From positions 1,052,001-1,116,000 of the forward strand of contig OZ024876.1 of the NCBI GenBank assembly GCA_964017185.1: 64,000 nucleotides of DNA, in the 5' to 3' direction. Below are positions 29,903 to 42,602 of the stretch, one piece after another. This stretch comes from Rugalucina vietnamica (taxonomy: Eukaryota > Mollusca > Bivalvia > Lucinida > Lucinidae). Within the stretch, counting starts at the first letter, position 1; the number at the start of each line of letters is the position of its first letter. The position numbers were made by a program, and so were the translations under genes. Below the pieces are notes generated by a model, which searched no databases, was not told the DNA's origin, and worked only from the letters and a program-made list of their open reading frames with translations.

Positions 29903-32018
29903 TCAACGGTTAGTTTGAAATCTTCTCGTTTTAATTACGAAGTTTTGTACATCCTTAAATATTTGTTTGTTAACATTGAAAGACATATTACGAGCGCCAT
30001 ATAACAGTGTATTTACAGTAGGCAGGCAAAACTGTGAGACCGATTGAAGCATCTCTTGTCTAAGGTTGTGATAAAGAGGACATGTGAGAAGGAAATGTTT
30101 TGTGTCTTCAACACTACCACATAGACAGAGAGGGCTAGGAACTATCTTTTTTGAATGGAGGTGTTGGTTGAGCGAACTACAGTTGGTTCGTAATCTGCTG
30201 TGGTAAACCTGGGCGAGTCTAGGACCTTCGTAATAATACCTTGGAGGAGGATCTAGGTTGCTGTTAAGGTGGGATTTCAGGGACGTGCTGGTCATATTTC
30301 TTGTATCTTCAGGTAGACTGTTCCAAATGCGTATTGCACTAGGTAAAAAAGATTTATAGTAAAGTTCGGAATGACATTGAACAGTTCGAATATTGTTTGG
30401 GTTTCGTAAGGTATAAGGGACATTAGCACCAATAGTAGCTGGGGCGAGAGCAGATAAATAAGCAGGAGATAGGCCATTATGCATCTTGTGCATCATGATA
30501 ATTTTGTGTTTATTTCTTCTGCAGGCTAAGGAATCCCATCCGGTTTCACGGTCTAGTCGCTCGGTTGATACGAGGCGAGTTGCACCAGTTACAATTCTGG
30601 CAGCCTCCCTGTGAATTTTTTCTAGTTCTTCGACTTCGTAATCGGTACAGTTGTCCCAAACTACGTCCGCGTATTCAAGCAATGGCCTAATGAAGGAGAA
30701 GTATATAGTTTGGAGTGATTTTCTATCCAGAAGAAACTTAAGTTTACGCATAATATTAATTCTCTGCCAAGCTTTCTTTTTAATTTGCTCTAGGTGGGCG
30801 TGCCAGGTACAATCATTTGAAAAGGTCACACCTAAGTGTTTGTGCGTAGTAACTTCAGATATAGCCTGGTTGTCCATGAGGATAGGAGGATGAAATGGTC
30901 TGATAACTTTTCGTGAGAAAAGCATAGATTCAGATTTAGCGGGATTGAATTTAACAAGCCATTTGTTTGCCCACTGGTGGATCTTTGCCATGTCTGAATT
31001 TAACATTTGGGATGCTGTTAAGGGGTCTTCAACAACTATATATAGGCTTGTGTCGTCGGCGAAAAGGCGTATATTGCAGTGTATGTCTTCAACAATATCG
31101 TTGATATAAATAAGAAATAGAAGCGGCCCTAGTATAGACCCTTGGGGTACACCTGCATTGATTGGTTTCCAATTCGAACTTGTTCCTGGGAGAACTACTC
31201 TCTGCTTCCGATTACTAAGATAATTTGTGAACCAAGACAGAAGAGGACCTGTAATGCCAGCTTTATTAAGTTTGTAAAGGAGACCTTTGTGCCAAACGCG
31301 ATCAAAGGCTTTGCTCACATCACAGAATAGAGCTCGAACTTCCTTACAATCATCGAGGGCTTTACAAAAAGTGTTATAGATGTCAATAAGTTGGTTAACG
31401 GTTGAGTCCCCGGGAACGAAACCAGACTGAAAAGAAGTGATAATTGCATTGTCGCAACAAAACTTGAAGACATGTTTATGGACAAGCTTTTCAAGGACTT
31501 TGCCAACTGCACTCAGAAGAGAAATTGGGCGATAGTTTGAAGGGTCTGAAGGGTCGTCTTTTTTTGTAAATAGGAGTAATGTTGGCTTTCTACAATTCAT
31601 CAGGAAAATGACCAGATGTCAAAGAATAGTTGAAGAGATCACAGAGGGGAGAAGATAAAGGACCAGAGACTTCTTTCAGAATTCTGTTATTAATTGTATC
31701 CGGGCCAGCAGCTTTACCAGTTTTCAGTGACCTTAAACAAGTTTCTACTTCTGGTGGGGTTAATTGTATGCTATCAATAGTATTTCCCTGTCTATTTTCA
31801 ACATTGTCATCTAAAACGGTTGCTTCTCCTTCATCTATGTTATTTTGTGACGAAAAAAAGTCATTAAGAACTTCTGCTTTACCTTTATTATCAGATGTAA
31901 CTTCGCCTTGATTAATAAGTGGTGGCATATTACTAGATTGTGACGGTTTTATGAAGCTTTTTAATGTTTTCCACCAGTCTTTAGGCCCTAAGTTATTACT
32001 TTTGGAATCATTTAGCAT
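29903..32018 (-). pseudogene. LINE reverse transcriptase, 5'-truncated
   Basis: A non-LTR retrotransposon of jockey/CR1 type. The main frame (31600-29903, 565 codons) has NYRPISLLS (22-30), FCDVSKAFD (92-100), GVPQGSILGPLLF (150-162), the catalytic FADD (180-183) and a late Cys/His-rich stretch CLCG...HFLLTCPLYH. The linker before the RT lies in a second frame (32018-31590), ending LKTGKAAGPD...GHFPDEL. The frames are separated by a TAG (31590-31592) and a shift near an A7 run (31559-31565 on the complement). No endonuclease domain remains, so the copy is dead and 5'-truncated. Confidence 0.92.
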
Positions 32019-32504
32019 CCCTATCCCCTAATCTCGACAGTCAGTAAAATCAGAATTCATAAATGTGTCAAATCTATTTGTAGATTCAATCTTTCTCTTT
32101 TATTTTCACATAATGTAGAAATGGTTCATATTATTAAAACAGAGGATAAAAATAAAGGGTTGCATGAATAATTATAGCGAAAGAGAGGACCAACATGCAA
32201 ATCATCATTTTTAGCTATTTTCGGCGTTTTGTTATATTTCTTTGACCCAATACAGACTTTAAAACAATCACACCTTAGGAAGAAATACTATCATAGAAGG
32301 CACTGTAGAACTATACTGCTGCTAAAATAAGGCACTGATTCAGTGTATTTAATTTGAAGATGTGTAATATTCAAGTTTAATTAAGTTTAACCACTACCCC
32401 CTTCTCTTATACTGACAGCTACCATTTCCAGAAATTTTGCAGAAAATGAGATGCAAAATAAAATACCTTAGATTTCATGGCTTGTCCAGAGTAAACCGGT
32501 TATT
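32019..32504. other. Unassigned AT-rich sequence
   Basis: Nothing recognised upstream of the LINE fragment. Confidence 0.45.
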
Positions 32505-32700
32505 AAATAGGCGGCCAATCAGTTACATAAACTTAACATACATAAGGTGTAAACAGAACAAACACATGCAACACGAAAACATAAAACAATTAGAACCACC
32601 ACATTAATATCGCTTGGAACGATGAGTAATATAAAGTTACTTGGGGGCTTCAATCAGTTTTACAGGCGCCTAACCTCACCCTCAGCTTCTGCAGTGCTTC
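32505..32700 (-). mobile_element. Penelope-like 3'-region fragment
   Basis: GGCGGCCAATCAGTTACAT, AGAACCACCACATTAATATC, TTGGAACGATGAGTAATAT and CCTCACCCTCAGCTTCTGC appear in the order of the 58.1-58.3 kb element. The extreme 3' end is missing. Confidence 0.8.
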
Positions 32701-33214
32701 TAATATACATACATATAAACAACAAATAAGGAAATAAGAAAATATTATACATAGGTACCAACATGTAACACGTATATTGGAAAGCAGGGTAAGCAACTAT
32801 TGATGGTAAGGTGGCCACAGTGCTAGCATGAACAGAACATGGAAACTGCAGAGGGCTAGGTGAACAGCCAAATGATATTAGAGTGGCCACAAAGTCATGC
32901 AACATGAAACACATAATTGCAATAACCAAGCAGCCGTTTTGAACTTAATCAGCAAGATAAAAACAGGAAACCCATAAGTGTCAAATGTTTTAAACGAACA
33001 TCATTCAGTATACTACATGTACATCTTCTGTTTTCCATTTGTTCAACTTAAATGCAAACTATCGATGAAGTAACGATGTTCCTTGCCTGAATTACAGTTT
33101 ATGTGTTTTACCTTTGCTTGACAGCATGTAGTAAGCCTCAGACTTCTTCAGGAATTACATGTACATATTTTCTTTCTTTGCCTTTAAACCTGTGCATGTT
33201 TTTCTCTTTGTACA
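32701..33214. other. Unassigned sequence
   Basis: Nothing recognised. Confidence 0.45.
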
Positions 33215-33900
33215 CATTTATCAGTGCTTAATGTACTCAAGCAAAATGAGCATAGCGTGTCTCGTAAGTTTACAAAGGCCTCGACTATATGACGATGTTC
33301 TACGCTCTCTTGTGGTTGATTCATTCAAACAACAATTAACAACATTGTAGCAGATATTCCCAAATGGACGGGGCAATTTTCACAGATTTACAAAAGGAAG
33401 TCTAAAATATCGATACAGACCCGTCATCTTCCAAAATGTACGTTTGAATAATTGGAAAATTACGATAATGTATCATTTGTGCCTGTGCGTGAGAAAACCA
33501 ACAATTTTGGTTCCGACCAGGTCCGACACAAACCGGGCTGTACAGTCACAGAAGATGGTTAGAGGCTGGAAATTTTGGATTCAGAAAGTAGAGGAATTGT
33601 ACTATCCGTGTAGCGAAAACAAAGGCGCTGAACAATTTTGCAGCTACTGCGAAGCTGATCTGCGCCTTTGTTTTCGCCTATACAGATTGTTGGTTTTCCC
33701 ATGCGGCGGCTCATTTTAATGCTTTAGATGTTCAGAGAATTCAGGAACTTTTTTCCGATATAGCACATTCGAACAACGAATATTAAATTTTAAACTCTTG
33801 ACTAAATGACTGAACTCGCATTTATGGTATCGTATTAAAAAAATGGAAAATAGTTTGCAAATCTCAAATATACTTAATACAAGAAGACACGCAAAATGTT
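33215..33900 (-). repeat. Dispersed duplicated segment, copy 1, with MITE-A inside
   Basis: 33215-33478 and 33713-33900 together match the reverse complement of 46000-46385 (AGAGCGTAGAACATCGTC, GACGGGCCTGTATCGATAT, AATTTTCCAATTATTC, TGCGAGTTCAG). A third partial copy lies at 45240-45540. The other two copies lack the MITE. Confidence 0.85.
33479..33712 (-). mobile_element. MITE-A copy with known empty site
   Basis: GTGCCTGTGCGTGAG to CCCATGCGGCGGCTC, flanked by ATTT (33475-33478, 33713-33716). The equivalent site in the paralogous segment near 46130-46145 is unoccupied and has one ATTT. Confidence 0.93.
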
Positions 33901-34241
33901 TTTTTAACATCAGGGGCGACTTCGATTTTTAACCATAGTGTAGTAACGGAAGGGGTTATTGCGCATGCTTCAGCTGAACGCTGATCGAATGATGTTTAGT
34001 TGATCCATGGTCTTGTCTATGGCGGCGCCCATAGAGGGCCGTCTTCTTCAGTACAAAGAAGAGAGATTACTTCTTCAGTAGACCAAAAACTAGGGAAAAT
34101 AAATTCAAGCATCAAAGGAACAAGTAAAGGTGCCAAAAGTAGCCCAAAATGATTGTACATCGATTAATTACTAGACCAGGAAATATTATCAACACTGTCG
34201 GCCATACTTGTTTCGGCGAAACCTTAGTAGAAGGCTTGGTT
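33901..34241. other. Unassigned sequence
   Basis: Nothing recognised. Confidence 0.4.
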
Positions 34242-35210
34242 CCCAGATAGCAATGATATGTTAGACCCACGTGGGCACGATGTTGATCGCCCGCATTCAC
34301 TTTGTGGGTCCGACGTCGGCAGTCGAAGTGGGCCCAACGCAAGTTTGCTCGTGGGATCGACATGGAACCCTCATGATGGCTCCACATCGGATCCACATAT
34401 GCCTGAATGTGGGTTCCACGCTGAGCCAACATTTGTGAATTTTATCATTGCAATTAGTTAATACTTATATTACTTAATTTCTTTCTATAACTTGTATAGT
34501 TTTCATAGTTTGCATCCTCTTATACAGAAGATACCCAATGTGCTTATATTATAAGCACGACTGTTACTCCCACTGCACAAGATCTTTTCATTACATTTAG
34601 GTGTAATGTAGTTAATGGTGTAATTGCATATTTTAAGAATATTAACAGTAAATGACAACCAAACATGACAAACATTTAAAAGAAATGTAAAATATACTGT
34701 TGTTTGTTTTTAGTTTCTGTCATTGTTGCTTATCTTCATTAATATTTGCAATTATTATGTAATATTGAATTGCAATGTGGGCAAAGCGTCGGAAAACCCA
34801 CGTTTAACCGACCTTACTAACGCATCAATTTAAAATGGTCCCATTTTTGTTATTGGATCATTTTAATTAATGTTTACTGTGTTTCAGGTGTTTTAGAATT
34901 AAACCCCTAATTTAATTTTTGGGTAAGTTTTAATGCAACTATGTTCTGCTTCCAACGTAAATGTGACGTTGGTTCGATGCAATGCACTCTGGAAGAGTAA
35001 AAGTCTATAAAAATGTGATTACTAACTTAATATGTTAGCCTGAATGGAGAAACACGAGATATTTGTTATATATCAACGTTATTTAATAGGTTTCATAAGC
35101 CGATTAGATGGCTACATTACGTTGGACCGACGTGGGTCCAATGTTGACAAATCCACGCCCACATTTCAACCAACTACCTACGTGGGCCCAACGTATCCTT
35201 GCTAGCTGGG
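34242..35210. mobile_element. Non-autonomous TIR element, about 970 bp
   Basis: Left terminus CCCAGATAGCAATGATATG with GACCCACGTGGG; the right terminus inverted reads CCCAGCTAGCAAGGATACG with GGCCCACGTAGG. Sub-terminal GTGGGTCC/GGACCCAC-like repeats occur at both ends. The middle is AT-rich and non-coding. Superfamily not determined. Confidence 0.75.
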
Positions 35211-35212
35211 TC

Positions 35213-35275
35213 GAACTATGGTCTCGGTATGACGTCACTGTGATATGACTACATGTTTAGTCGGACCATAGTTCA
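35213..35275. repeat. Small foldback
   Basis: GAACTATGGTC at left and GACCATAGTTC at right enclose TGACGTCA. Confidence 0.6.
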
Positions 35276-35344
35276 GCCATAGTTAAGATCGAAATACCTC
35301 AAGATATGCAGTAAGATCATTGTGCAGCAACTTTTCTTACTATT

Positions 35345-35523
35345 CAGTAAGCACACAGCTGATCAGCGCATTCGTTTTTGCTTCAAGATCCTTTACATAC
35401 TTAATGATTCTACGTTTTCCAAATTTAATTTTAAAGGTTCTATTAATATTATTTTACTTTACATGGCTGTTCGTGTCTAACAGGTCGGATACCGCAAAGA
35501 CCGGGTTTCTCGTCACGCAGTTC
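35345..35523 (+). mobile_element. MITE-A remnant
   Basis: CACAGCTGATCAGCGCATTCGTTTTTGC, split by decay, GGCTGTTCGTGTCTAACAGG and GTCACGCAGTTC remain. Left half missing. Confidence 0.6.
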
Positions 35524-35784
35524 ATACGTTGCAGACAATTAACCCGTTCGTTCTGGTCTGCCATTAGTCCTTATCTGGAGAGGTCTGCTTCCTTCGTCCA
35601 AAGCTCGGGGGTATTTATCTGTTATTTTCGGGATGGTTCAGCCCAACTGGAGACCGTATCTTTCCCGGGCAAGACAAAATCTGACACATTTATAGCTTAG
35701 AAAATCGATTGTGCAATTCTTGGAAAACCTGTTGTTGTAGTGAGCAGATAACGCTTACAAACTGTTTGATGACAATTTGAAAAA

Positions 35785-36070
35785 AAGGTACAAGTAGGCA
35801 AAGATCAGGAAAAGGCGCAATCAGAAAGAGATTCCCACTCCAAAAACCGAGGTGGGAAAAAACCAAACTAACAATCAGGCACTTATACCATGAAACATAT
35901 CGTAAGCCGAATGAGCAGCTATTTTCCCAACAGGTGGCCACTCAGTTACCTTAACTTAATTAAAAATATGAAAACATACATAAGGCGCCTAGAGCACAAA
36001 AAATTTTAAACACCAAGACACAAAACAAAAAGAACCACCACAGAAGTATCGCCTTGGATCGATCAGTAAC
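35785..36070 (-). mobile_element. Penelope-like 3' region
   Basis: AGGTACAAGTAGGCAAAG to TCGATCAGTAAC, the complete extreme 3' end in the orientation of the 57.9-kb element. Confidence 0.9.
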
Positions 36071-36465
36071 GGTTCTAACGTGTACCCACAATCTATGTTT
36101 TTGAGCAAAAAATAAGAAAAATATTAAAATTGAGTCCATCTACTCTCAAAGTGAACCTTGAACTCAGGTAACACCCTCTTAGCATCAGTAAAACATGTCC
36201 GTGTAACATATACCCCCTTATACCCCACTTTTATATAGCAAAACTGGGGTTTGCAGGGGTATACCTATTTTTCTTATTTTTGCTCAAAACATAGATTGTG
36301 GGTACACGTTAGAACCGCCTCGCCGAGGCGGTTCTAACGTGTACCCACAATCTATGTTTTGAGCAAAAATAAGAAAAATATTAAATTTTTTCCTCTGAAA
36401 ATTATCGATTTTTGACCTGAAAAAATTAAAATTAATGTATATCATATAGGCAGTTTTTCGTAATG
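36071..36465 (+). mobile_element. MITE-B copy plus a fragment
   Basis: A short fragment (36071-36133, CGGTTCTAACGTGTACCC) precedes a full copy at 36183-36465 from CATCAGTAAAACATGTCC to TCGTAATG, flanked by TTAG on both sides. The central palindrome GGCGGTTC/GAACCGCC is intact. Confidence 0.9.
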
Positions 36466-36790
36466 TTAGGGTTGCCTGGCGATAAAATGATTGAACAAAA
36501 TTAAAAACAAGGAACAAATATTCAACCAATATCATTCGCATATTAACTGTTTCATTAATCTTTGGTGTATAAATAATTTGATTGAAGGCGGATAGTAAAA
36601 CAAAACCAATATAGCTGACAGAATGACTGGCAAATCGTCCCAGGACAGTTAACTACAAACAGGAAAGCCAGTTAAGGAAATTGACACAAGAGAGGAAGAA
36701 ATTGCGTTTTAATCTCAAAACAAAATTGAGGTTAAAACTGTATTCTGAGGGAATATCAGTTTGCCTAAAGGCACTCTTATCTGTAATGAA

Positions 36791-38123
36791 GGCCGGAAGA
36801 ACAAACACAATTATATAAATGGGTTGAAAATGATAACATTTGCTTTGTCAAAAACACTTCAAAAATTGTGTAAACTATAAAAGTAGTATATACATTTGTG
36901 CCTTCTCTTAAGGACTTATGTGCGGTCACTGTATATACATGTTTGAAGATTTACCTGTATAAAAAGCATTGTTTATTTTTGCCAACAATGTAACATTATT
37001 TAGCATGCTTTATCATGGGGCTGTTGAATATTTTGCAAATACATGGATTTGTGTATACATGATTGTGAAATGAGTGGTCAGCTCAGAGCAAATGAGTCAT
37101 TTTTCAGTTACTTCCGGGTTGAAATCGTTGGACCCATTTTTCTTAGCTTTTTAAAAATAATAAGTCAGATTGTTCGATATAGTCATTGACTTCAATCATA
37201 TAAGAACCTGAAACAAAAGGCATGTCATCTTTCAGCAAACAATACGCTCGCACGAGCCGCCCCAAGTTACCCACTTCGAGAATTTTCCAGAAAAACATGT
37301 TTACACTAACTTTTCCCAGAGAAATACATTTCCATGACCCCAAAATTATCCTGAATTTGTCAGATTATGTATCCTAGACATGTAGGCTTTGTGTATTTTT
37401 TATTCAAATGCATTCCATTTTCCAGGAAATGGGTCCCACGAAAACTAGTTACATTTCCGATTGTAAACCAAGCTATTTAAAATTTTAAAAGAATAACTAT
37501 ATTGAGTCATTCCTTGTATCTGTGATGTCTATTAGCAATAAATGCACATCATCATTTGATTGACAGATTAAAACAAACAGTAGATTTCTGTTTAACATAC
37601 CCCACCCACTCATGTCAATATTGATAAATCCTTAAAAAGGAACAACAATAAGATAAAATTAAAAAGCTAAGCAATGATCAGACACTGGCACAATCAGAAC
37701 CATAAAATAAGTATAATAGTTGTCTGGTTTCACATGAGTTTAATCTTTACGTTTTACTTGTAAGAAAACAGTATGAACCACCGCAAAAGAAAACCAACAG
37801 CCACCGCACAAGAAAACCAACAACATGCATAACATGGATGAAAGAAAATAAAGATGAATATAAAATGCCCTGTATTGTAGCATTTTTAATCTCGTCAAGA
37901 TGAATAAAAACAAATAGAGTAACAAAAGAAGTACAACCATAGAACGGTCAGTGATTACTTGTGTGTATGCTGTGTGTGTATGTGGAGCTTAACCAGATTA
38001 ATCGCGGACATCCAAACTTGTCCTTAGCTTCTACAATGGTTTAAACAGGATGATTAGTTGTTCGGTGGCCATGGTAATTCCCCAACTTAACAATGAATCA
38101 TCATTATTATCAAACAAATAAAT
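36791..38123. other. Unassigned AT-rich sequence
   Basis: No gene found in 1.3 kb. At 37775-37820 two tandem GAACCACCGCAAAAGAAAACC-like bits look like isolated MITE-A termini. Confidence 0.45.
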
Positions 38124-38357
38124 GAGCCGCCTCGTGGGAAAACCAACAATCTGCATAGGCGAAAACAAAGACGCAGATCAGCTTCGCGGTAACCCGCGAA
38201 GCTGATCAGCGCCTTTGTTTTCGCTATTCGGATAGTACAATTCCTCTTCTACTTAAATACGAAATTTCAAGCTTCTAACCATCTTCTGTGCTTGTACAGG
38301 CCCGTTTGTGTCGGGTCTGTTCGGAAACCACATTGTTGGTTTTCTCACGAGACGGCA
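38124..38357 (+). mobile_element. MITE-A copy
   Basis: GAGCCGCCTCGTGGGAAAAC to TTCTCACGAGACGGC, inner palindrome around CGCGGTAACCCGCG. Confidence 0.9.
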
Positions 38358-38472
38358 TGTTTTCTCGTGATACTTCTCATATAAGCACCACCGCGTGAAA
38401 ACCTGTCTTCGGAGTCATCCAATAACGAGTTGTGTGGCTATCTTAACTCTTCGTCCAATCGGCGGACATTTT

Positions 38473-38727
38473 CATTACCAAACCACGCCCATGTAATATA
38501 CAGAATTTTCTGAAGTTGTAAAAACTGAAAAATTTCAGTATATTTTTCTTTATATTTTCTTATTGTTGCTCAAAACATTGATTGTGGGTAACACGTTAGA
38601 ACAGCCTCGCCACAATCTATGTTTTGGAGGAAAAATAGGAAAAATAGGTATACCCATGCATACCCCAGTTTTGCTATATAAAGTGGGGTTTTAGGGGTAT
38701 ACGTTTCATGGGAATGTTATCCTGGTG
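38473..38727 (-). mobile_element. MITE-B copy
   Basis: CATTACCAAACCACGCCC to TTATCCTGGTG; central palindrome reduced to AACAGCCTCGCC. Confidence 0.8.
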
Positions 38728-38946
38728 TGTCGTGGACGACAATGCTGGCTGATCAATTAATGGCATCAACTGCTCCTTATACTTTAGAAGGACGAATATT
38801 CGACAAATTACTGGCACGGATGTGAAAATACTTTACTAAGTAGTTTCGTGCTCAACAAATGTTCATGGTAATTTTTCCATACAGACATAATCAGGATGTT
38901 TGATGCCGTAGCGTTATTCGCAGCTACAACTGTCATTGAACATCTT

Positions 38947-39209
38947 CATCAGGTAAACATGTCCGTGCAATGAATACCCCCGTAAACTAGTAAAACTGGG
39001 GTATGCAGGGGTAAACCTATTCTTCTTATTTTTACTCCAAAACATAGATTGTGGGTACTCGTTAGAACCGCCGAGGCGGTTCTAACGTGTACCCACAATC
39101 TATGTTTTGAGCAAAACTAAGAAAATTATCAAAAAAATTCCTCTGAAAATTATCGATTTTTTACCTAAAAAAAAATTAATGTATATCATATGGGCATCTT
39201 TTCGTAATG
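38947..39209 (+). mobile_element. MITE-B copy
   Basis: CATCAGGTAAACATGTCC to TTTTCGTAATG. Carries AGTAAAACTGGGGTATGC, the block matching the CFAP53 exon 7 donor. Confidence 0.88.
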
Positions 39210-39817
39210 TTTGACTTTTAAGAGGTGCGTTTGAGACATTAAACTCAGGCGCGACGGATGGGCTTGTTAGCATTATCATTTAGGTGAGAACACTTTCATT
39301 TAAGGGCGGTCCGGAGTGATATTTAATGTTCATTTGTGATGACATTTCTCTAAGCAATCAGAATAGCCTCGGATGAGAGACCGCGCCCGTCGGCATTACA
39401 TCTCGTGCTATAGTGTTTTTCCATGCCCTATAAACAAACACCAGACTCACGTGAAAAACTGCCTGAAGTAAGCTACTGCAGGGAGCTTTTCCTTCTCAGA
39501 AATTATGTCTTAAGTTCAACACAAGGTTGACGTTTCATTATTAAGGGACAATAAGATCGAAATGTATTTGTAAGTTAAATTAATACTGGCGCAGTTTGAC
39601 AGTAAACCTGATCCTTTGGCATGAAAGTCAATGTTTTCACTTCAAATCTGAAGGCATTTAGATATTTTCTCCAATAAGAAGTTGTAAGATTTGAAAGAGA
39701 ATCGTAAACGATTTCTTATATATATGCAACATTAAGGAAAATATTCACGATTGAGCCATTCTTTTGTATAGTTTTACTTTTTTAACTGGCGTAATTGGCG
39801 TTAAAGAATAATGCGCG
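39210..39817. other. Unassigned sequence
   Basis: Nothing recognised. Confidence 0.45.
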
Positions 39818-41000
39818 ATGGGAATAATTAGTATTGAAATTAAGTCATATAAGCCTGGTGTTCTTTTTGTAGGACATAGGCAAATAATGCTTATGGATGC
39901 TTTTCAGGACAGTGACACTGGTTTTCCAATCAGGTACCGTTTTGATGGCAACATATTCAACCTCAGAAGGTTGCAAGCCAAAACTAAGGTCCAGACTGAT
40001 GTGCTAGATGAGCTCCTCTATGCAGATGATATGGATAAGAATGCCAGCACAGAGGCAAAAATGCAAAGAGACATGGATCAAGTCTCACAGTCATGTGATA
40101 ACTATGATCTCACAATAAGCACAAAATAGACAGAGGTTGTACACCAACCAGCGCCCGGAAAGCCATATAATGAACCAACCATCACTGTGAATGGGCAAAA
40201 ACTGAAAGTTGTTGACAAGTTCACCTACCTGGGAAGCACTCTCTCCAGAGCAGTGCATATTGATGATGAGATCACTGCCAGAATTGCAAAGGCTAGTGTG
40301 GCATTCGGACGACTCCGTGCAAATGTCTGGGAGCGAAATGGAATCAAGCTTGACACCAAGCTGAAAGTCTACAAGGCTGTGGTACTGCCAACCCTCTTGT
40401 ATGCATGTGAGACCTGGACAGTAAAGAGCAAAGAGACTTAACCATTTCCACTTAAGCTGTTTGAGAAAGTTGTTAAAAATCAAGTGGCAGGACAAGATTC
40501 CAGACACAGAGGTCCTGACGAAAGCAGGGATGCAAAGCATGCATACAGTCTTAAAGTTAGCACAGCTAAGATGGACTGGCCATGTTATAAGAATGCCTGA
40601 TGCGCGACTTCCAAAGAAAGTTTTCTATGGAGAACTACAGGAGGGAAAGCGCTCTCAAGGTGGCCAGAAGAAACGCTACAAAGACACCCTCAAAGCCTCT
40701 CTGAAGGATTTCGAAATACCAATGGGGTCCTGGGAACAGACTGCTCAGGAGCGATCAAAGTGGCGAGGTCTCATCAACAAAGGAGCAGCTCTTTATGAAA
40801 AGAAGAGAATCTGTGAAGCTGAAAGAAAGCGAAGAGAGCGCAAAGCCAAAACAAATGTGCCACCATCAGACTCTATGACATTGACTTTCTCTACTTGCAA
40901 CCGACAGTTTAGAGCCAGAATTGGCCTAGTCAGCCATCAAAGAACTCACCAACACACATCAGCACTATTCAAGAAATAATGATGGTCTTTCTCATTAGTG
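39818..41000 (+). pseudogene. LINE C-terminal RT fragment with zinc finger
   Basis: A second non-LTR retrotransposon family. The visible parts are LLYADD (catalytic box, about 40014-40031), [10 protein letters not shown] (near 40218), [17 protein letters not shown] (about 40370), LAQLRWTGHVIRMPDARLPKK (near 40557, read in pieces), and a C-terminal C2H2-like finger CNRQFRARIGLVSHQRTH. One in-frame TAG at 40127 and a frameshift near 40425-40435 break it. The 5' part with the endonuclease is missing. Clade uncertain. Confidence 0.9.
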
Positions 41001-41042
41001 AGAGACGAACTATCAGGCAAATAAGATAGACCCAGATGGGAC

Positions 41043-41066
41043 GCCGCTTTCTGCGGCGTCCCATAT
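41043..41066. repeat. Hairpin in LINE 3' flank
   Basis: GGGACGCCGC TTTCT GCGGCGTCCC forms a 10-bp GC-rich stem, perhaps part of the LINE 3' UTR. Confidence 0.7.
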
Positions 41067-41634
41067 GGGGCTTTTCTCTTTGCTCAGAGAAATTCCATCG
41101 AAAAATTGATTAACATTTCAAAATCACTCCTGGTCACGAGGTAATAAACTTTTTTCAAGCTCAACTCAGCTGAGACTAAAATTTAAACTGCTCATAAATG
41201 ACAAAATAGCCCAAATAATTTGAAATTTCAGTTTGAGATCACCAAAGCCTGTAGTTCATCATGCTAATAAATGTTAAATGCACGAGCAGGACAAATTTGA
41301 GTCTCAGCTGAGTTGAGCATGAAAACAGTTTTATAACCTCCGAGCCTGATGTCCCTACAAGTGAAAGTGGACTCACCAAAATGATAGTGTTGGGCAAGCC
41401 TATTCGTCATGAATGGGTTAAGAAGACCTGTAATCATTGTTACATTGTCCAGTAGATTGGCGTTGCAGAGTAACAAAGATTTATCGTTCTTACATTTTCA
41501 AAACATTTTGTCCTTTGACCATATCCTGCTTTTGTGCTTCGTCTCTTTGCAATTTAGAATGTTTACCAGTTGACCTTGGCGTCTGTTTAACCATCTACTG
41601 TCTGTGAACCATTTCAAAATTCATATACATGTAT
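41067..41634. other. Unassigned sequence with an inverted repeat
   Basis: CAAGCTCAACTCAGCTGAGACT (about 41157) recurs inverted near 41302 (GAGTCTCAGCTGAGTTGAGC), a foldback of about 170 bp. No gene found. Confidence 0.5.
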
Positions 41635-41855
41635 GAGCCGCGATATAAGAAAACAGACATTGTGCATATGCGAAAAAAAAGGCGCAGATCAGCTTCGCAG
41701 TAACTGCAAAGCCGATCTGCGCCTTTGTTTTCGCTACACGGATAGTACAATTTCTCCACTATTTCCAGTCTCTAGCCATTTTCTGTGATTGTACAGCTCG
41801 GTTTGTGTCGGACTTGTTCGGAAAGCACATTGTTGATATTCTCGTGTCTCGGCTC
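41635..41855 (+). mobile_element. MITE-A copy
   Basis: GAGCCGCGATATAAG to CTCGTGTCTCGGCTC; palindrome around CAGTAACTGCAAAGCCGATC. Confidence 0.88.
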
Positions 41856-42172
41856 AATCCTCTCTATTCCTGGCAAAAGGGGGTGTTACAAATGTGCCCA
41901 CCGCATATATTGAATTAAATAATTAATTATAGGACTCAGGAGGCAACCCTGGCTCACTCCCACAATGACATGATACCTGCCCTCATCTTTGTGTGTTCTT
42001 AATCTTAAGTTTTATCATTTTCTAAGATTTGTTATGTGGATTGGCTCGAGAACATCCCAGGCATTATACTTATACCGTAAAAACATTTTACAGAAGTGTT
42101 ATATAGATTTTCTGATTAAATAATTATAAAATTTCTCATTTTTTTCTCTAAAATTTACAAAAATTTACAACA

Positions 42173-42602
42173 AGGTACGGCATCAAGTCCTTTCGGTTCG
42201 AGGCCGCCCGGATATGGAACAGCCTCCCAAATGAGATGCGAATCACAGATTCCTATCCACATTTCAGGAGGCTGATCCGTACCTGGGAAAATCTCGACTG
42301 TAAGTGCCCTTTATGTTCGTCCTAGTTCATGTTATGTTTACTTGTATGTGTACCATTATTTGTTTTTATTTACCCGTTTTTTGTTTTTCATGATAACAAA
42401 AAGTTTTAAGGTTTACATGTATGTATATATAAAATTCTGTGATGTTGCATATAGTTATTTATACGTTTTAATTTGTGCATGCACTGTGATAATGTTGTTG
42501 TTTTACACATGTTTGTCGAAGAAAAAGCCCTACAGGGCTTATGTTATATCATGTTTGTAATATTCGACACAAAATAAATCTTCTATGTCTATGTCTATGT
42601 CT
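42173..42602 (+). mobile_element. LINE 3' end with (TATGTC)n tail
   Basis: The frame at 42176-42325 reads GIKSFRFEAARIWNSLPNEM, then an HFRRLIRTW-type ending and a stop: the usual C-terminus of jockey/CR1-group ORF2. It is followed by an AT-rich 3' UTR, AAATAAA and CTATGTCTATGTCTATG. Strongly 5'-truncated. Confidence 0.85.

Larger units (their letters stand above)
35548..36790 (+). repeat. Duplicated segment, copy A, with two later insertions
   Basis: 35548-35783 and 36466-36790 match the reverse complement of 53570-53900 and 53155-53520 (CCAAAGCTCGGGGGTATTTA, GACAAAATCTGACACATT, ACTGGCAAATCGTCCC, AGGAAAGCCAGTTAAGG). In copy A a Penelope-like fragment (35785-36070) and MITE-B sequence (36071-36465) lie between them. 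Confidence 0.85.
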
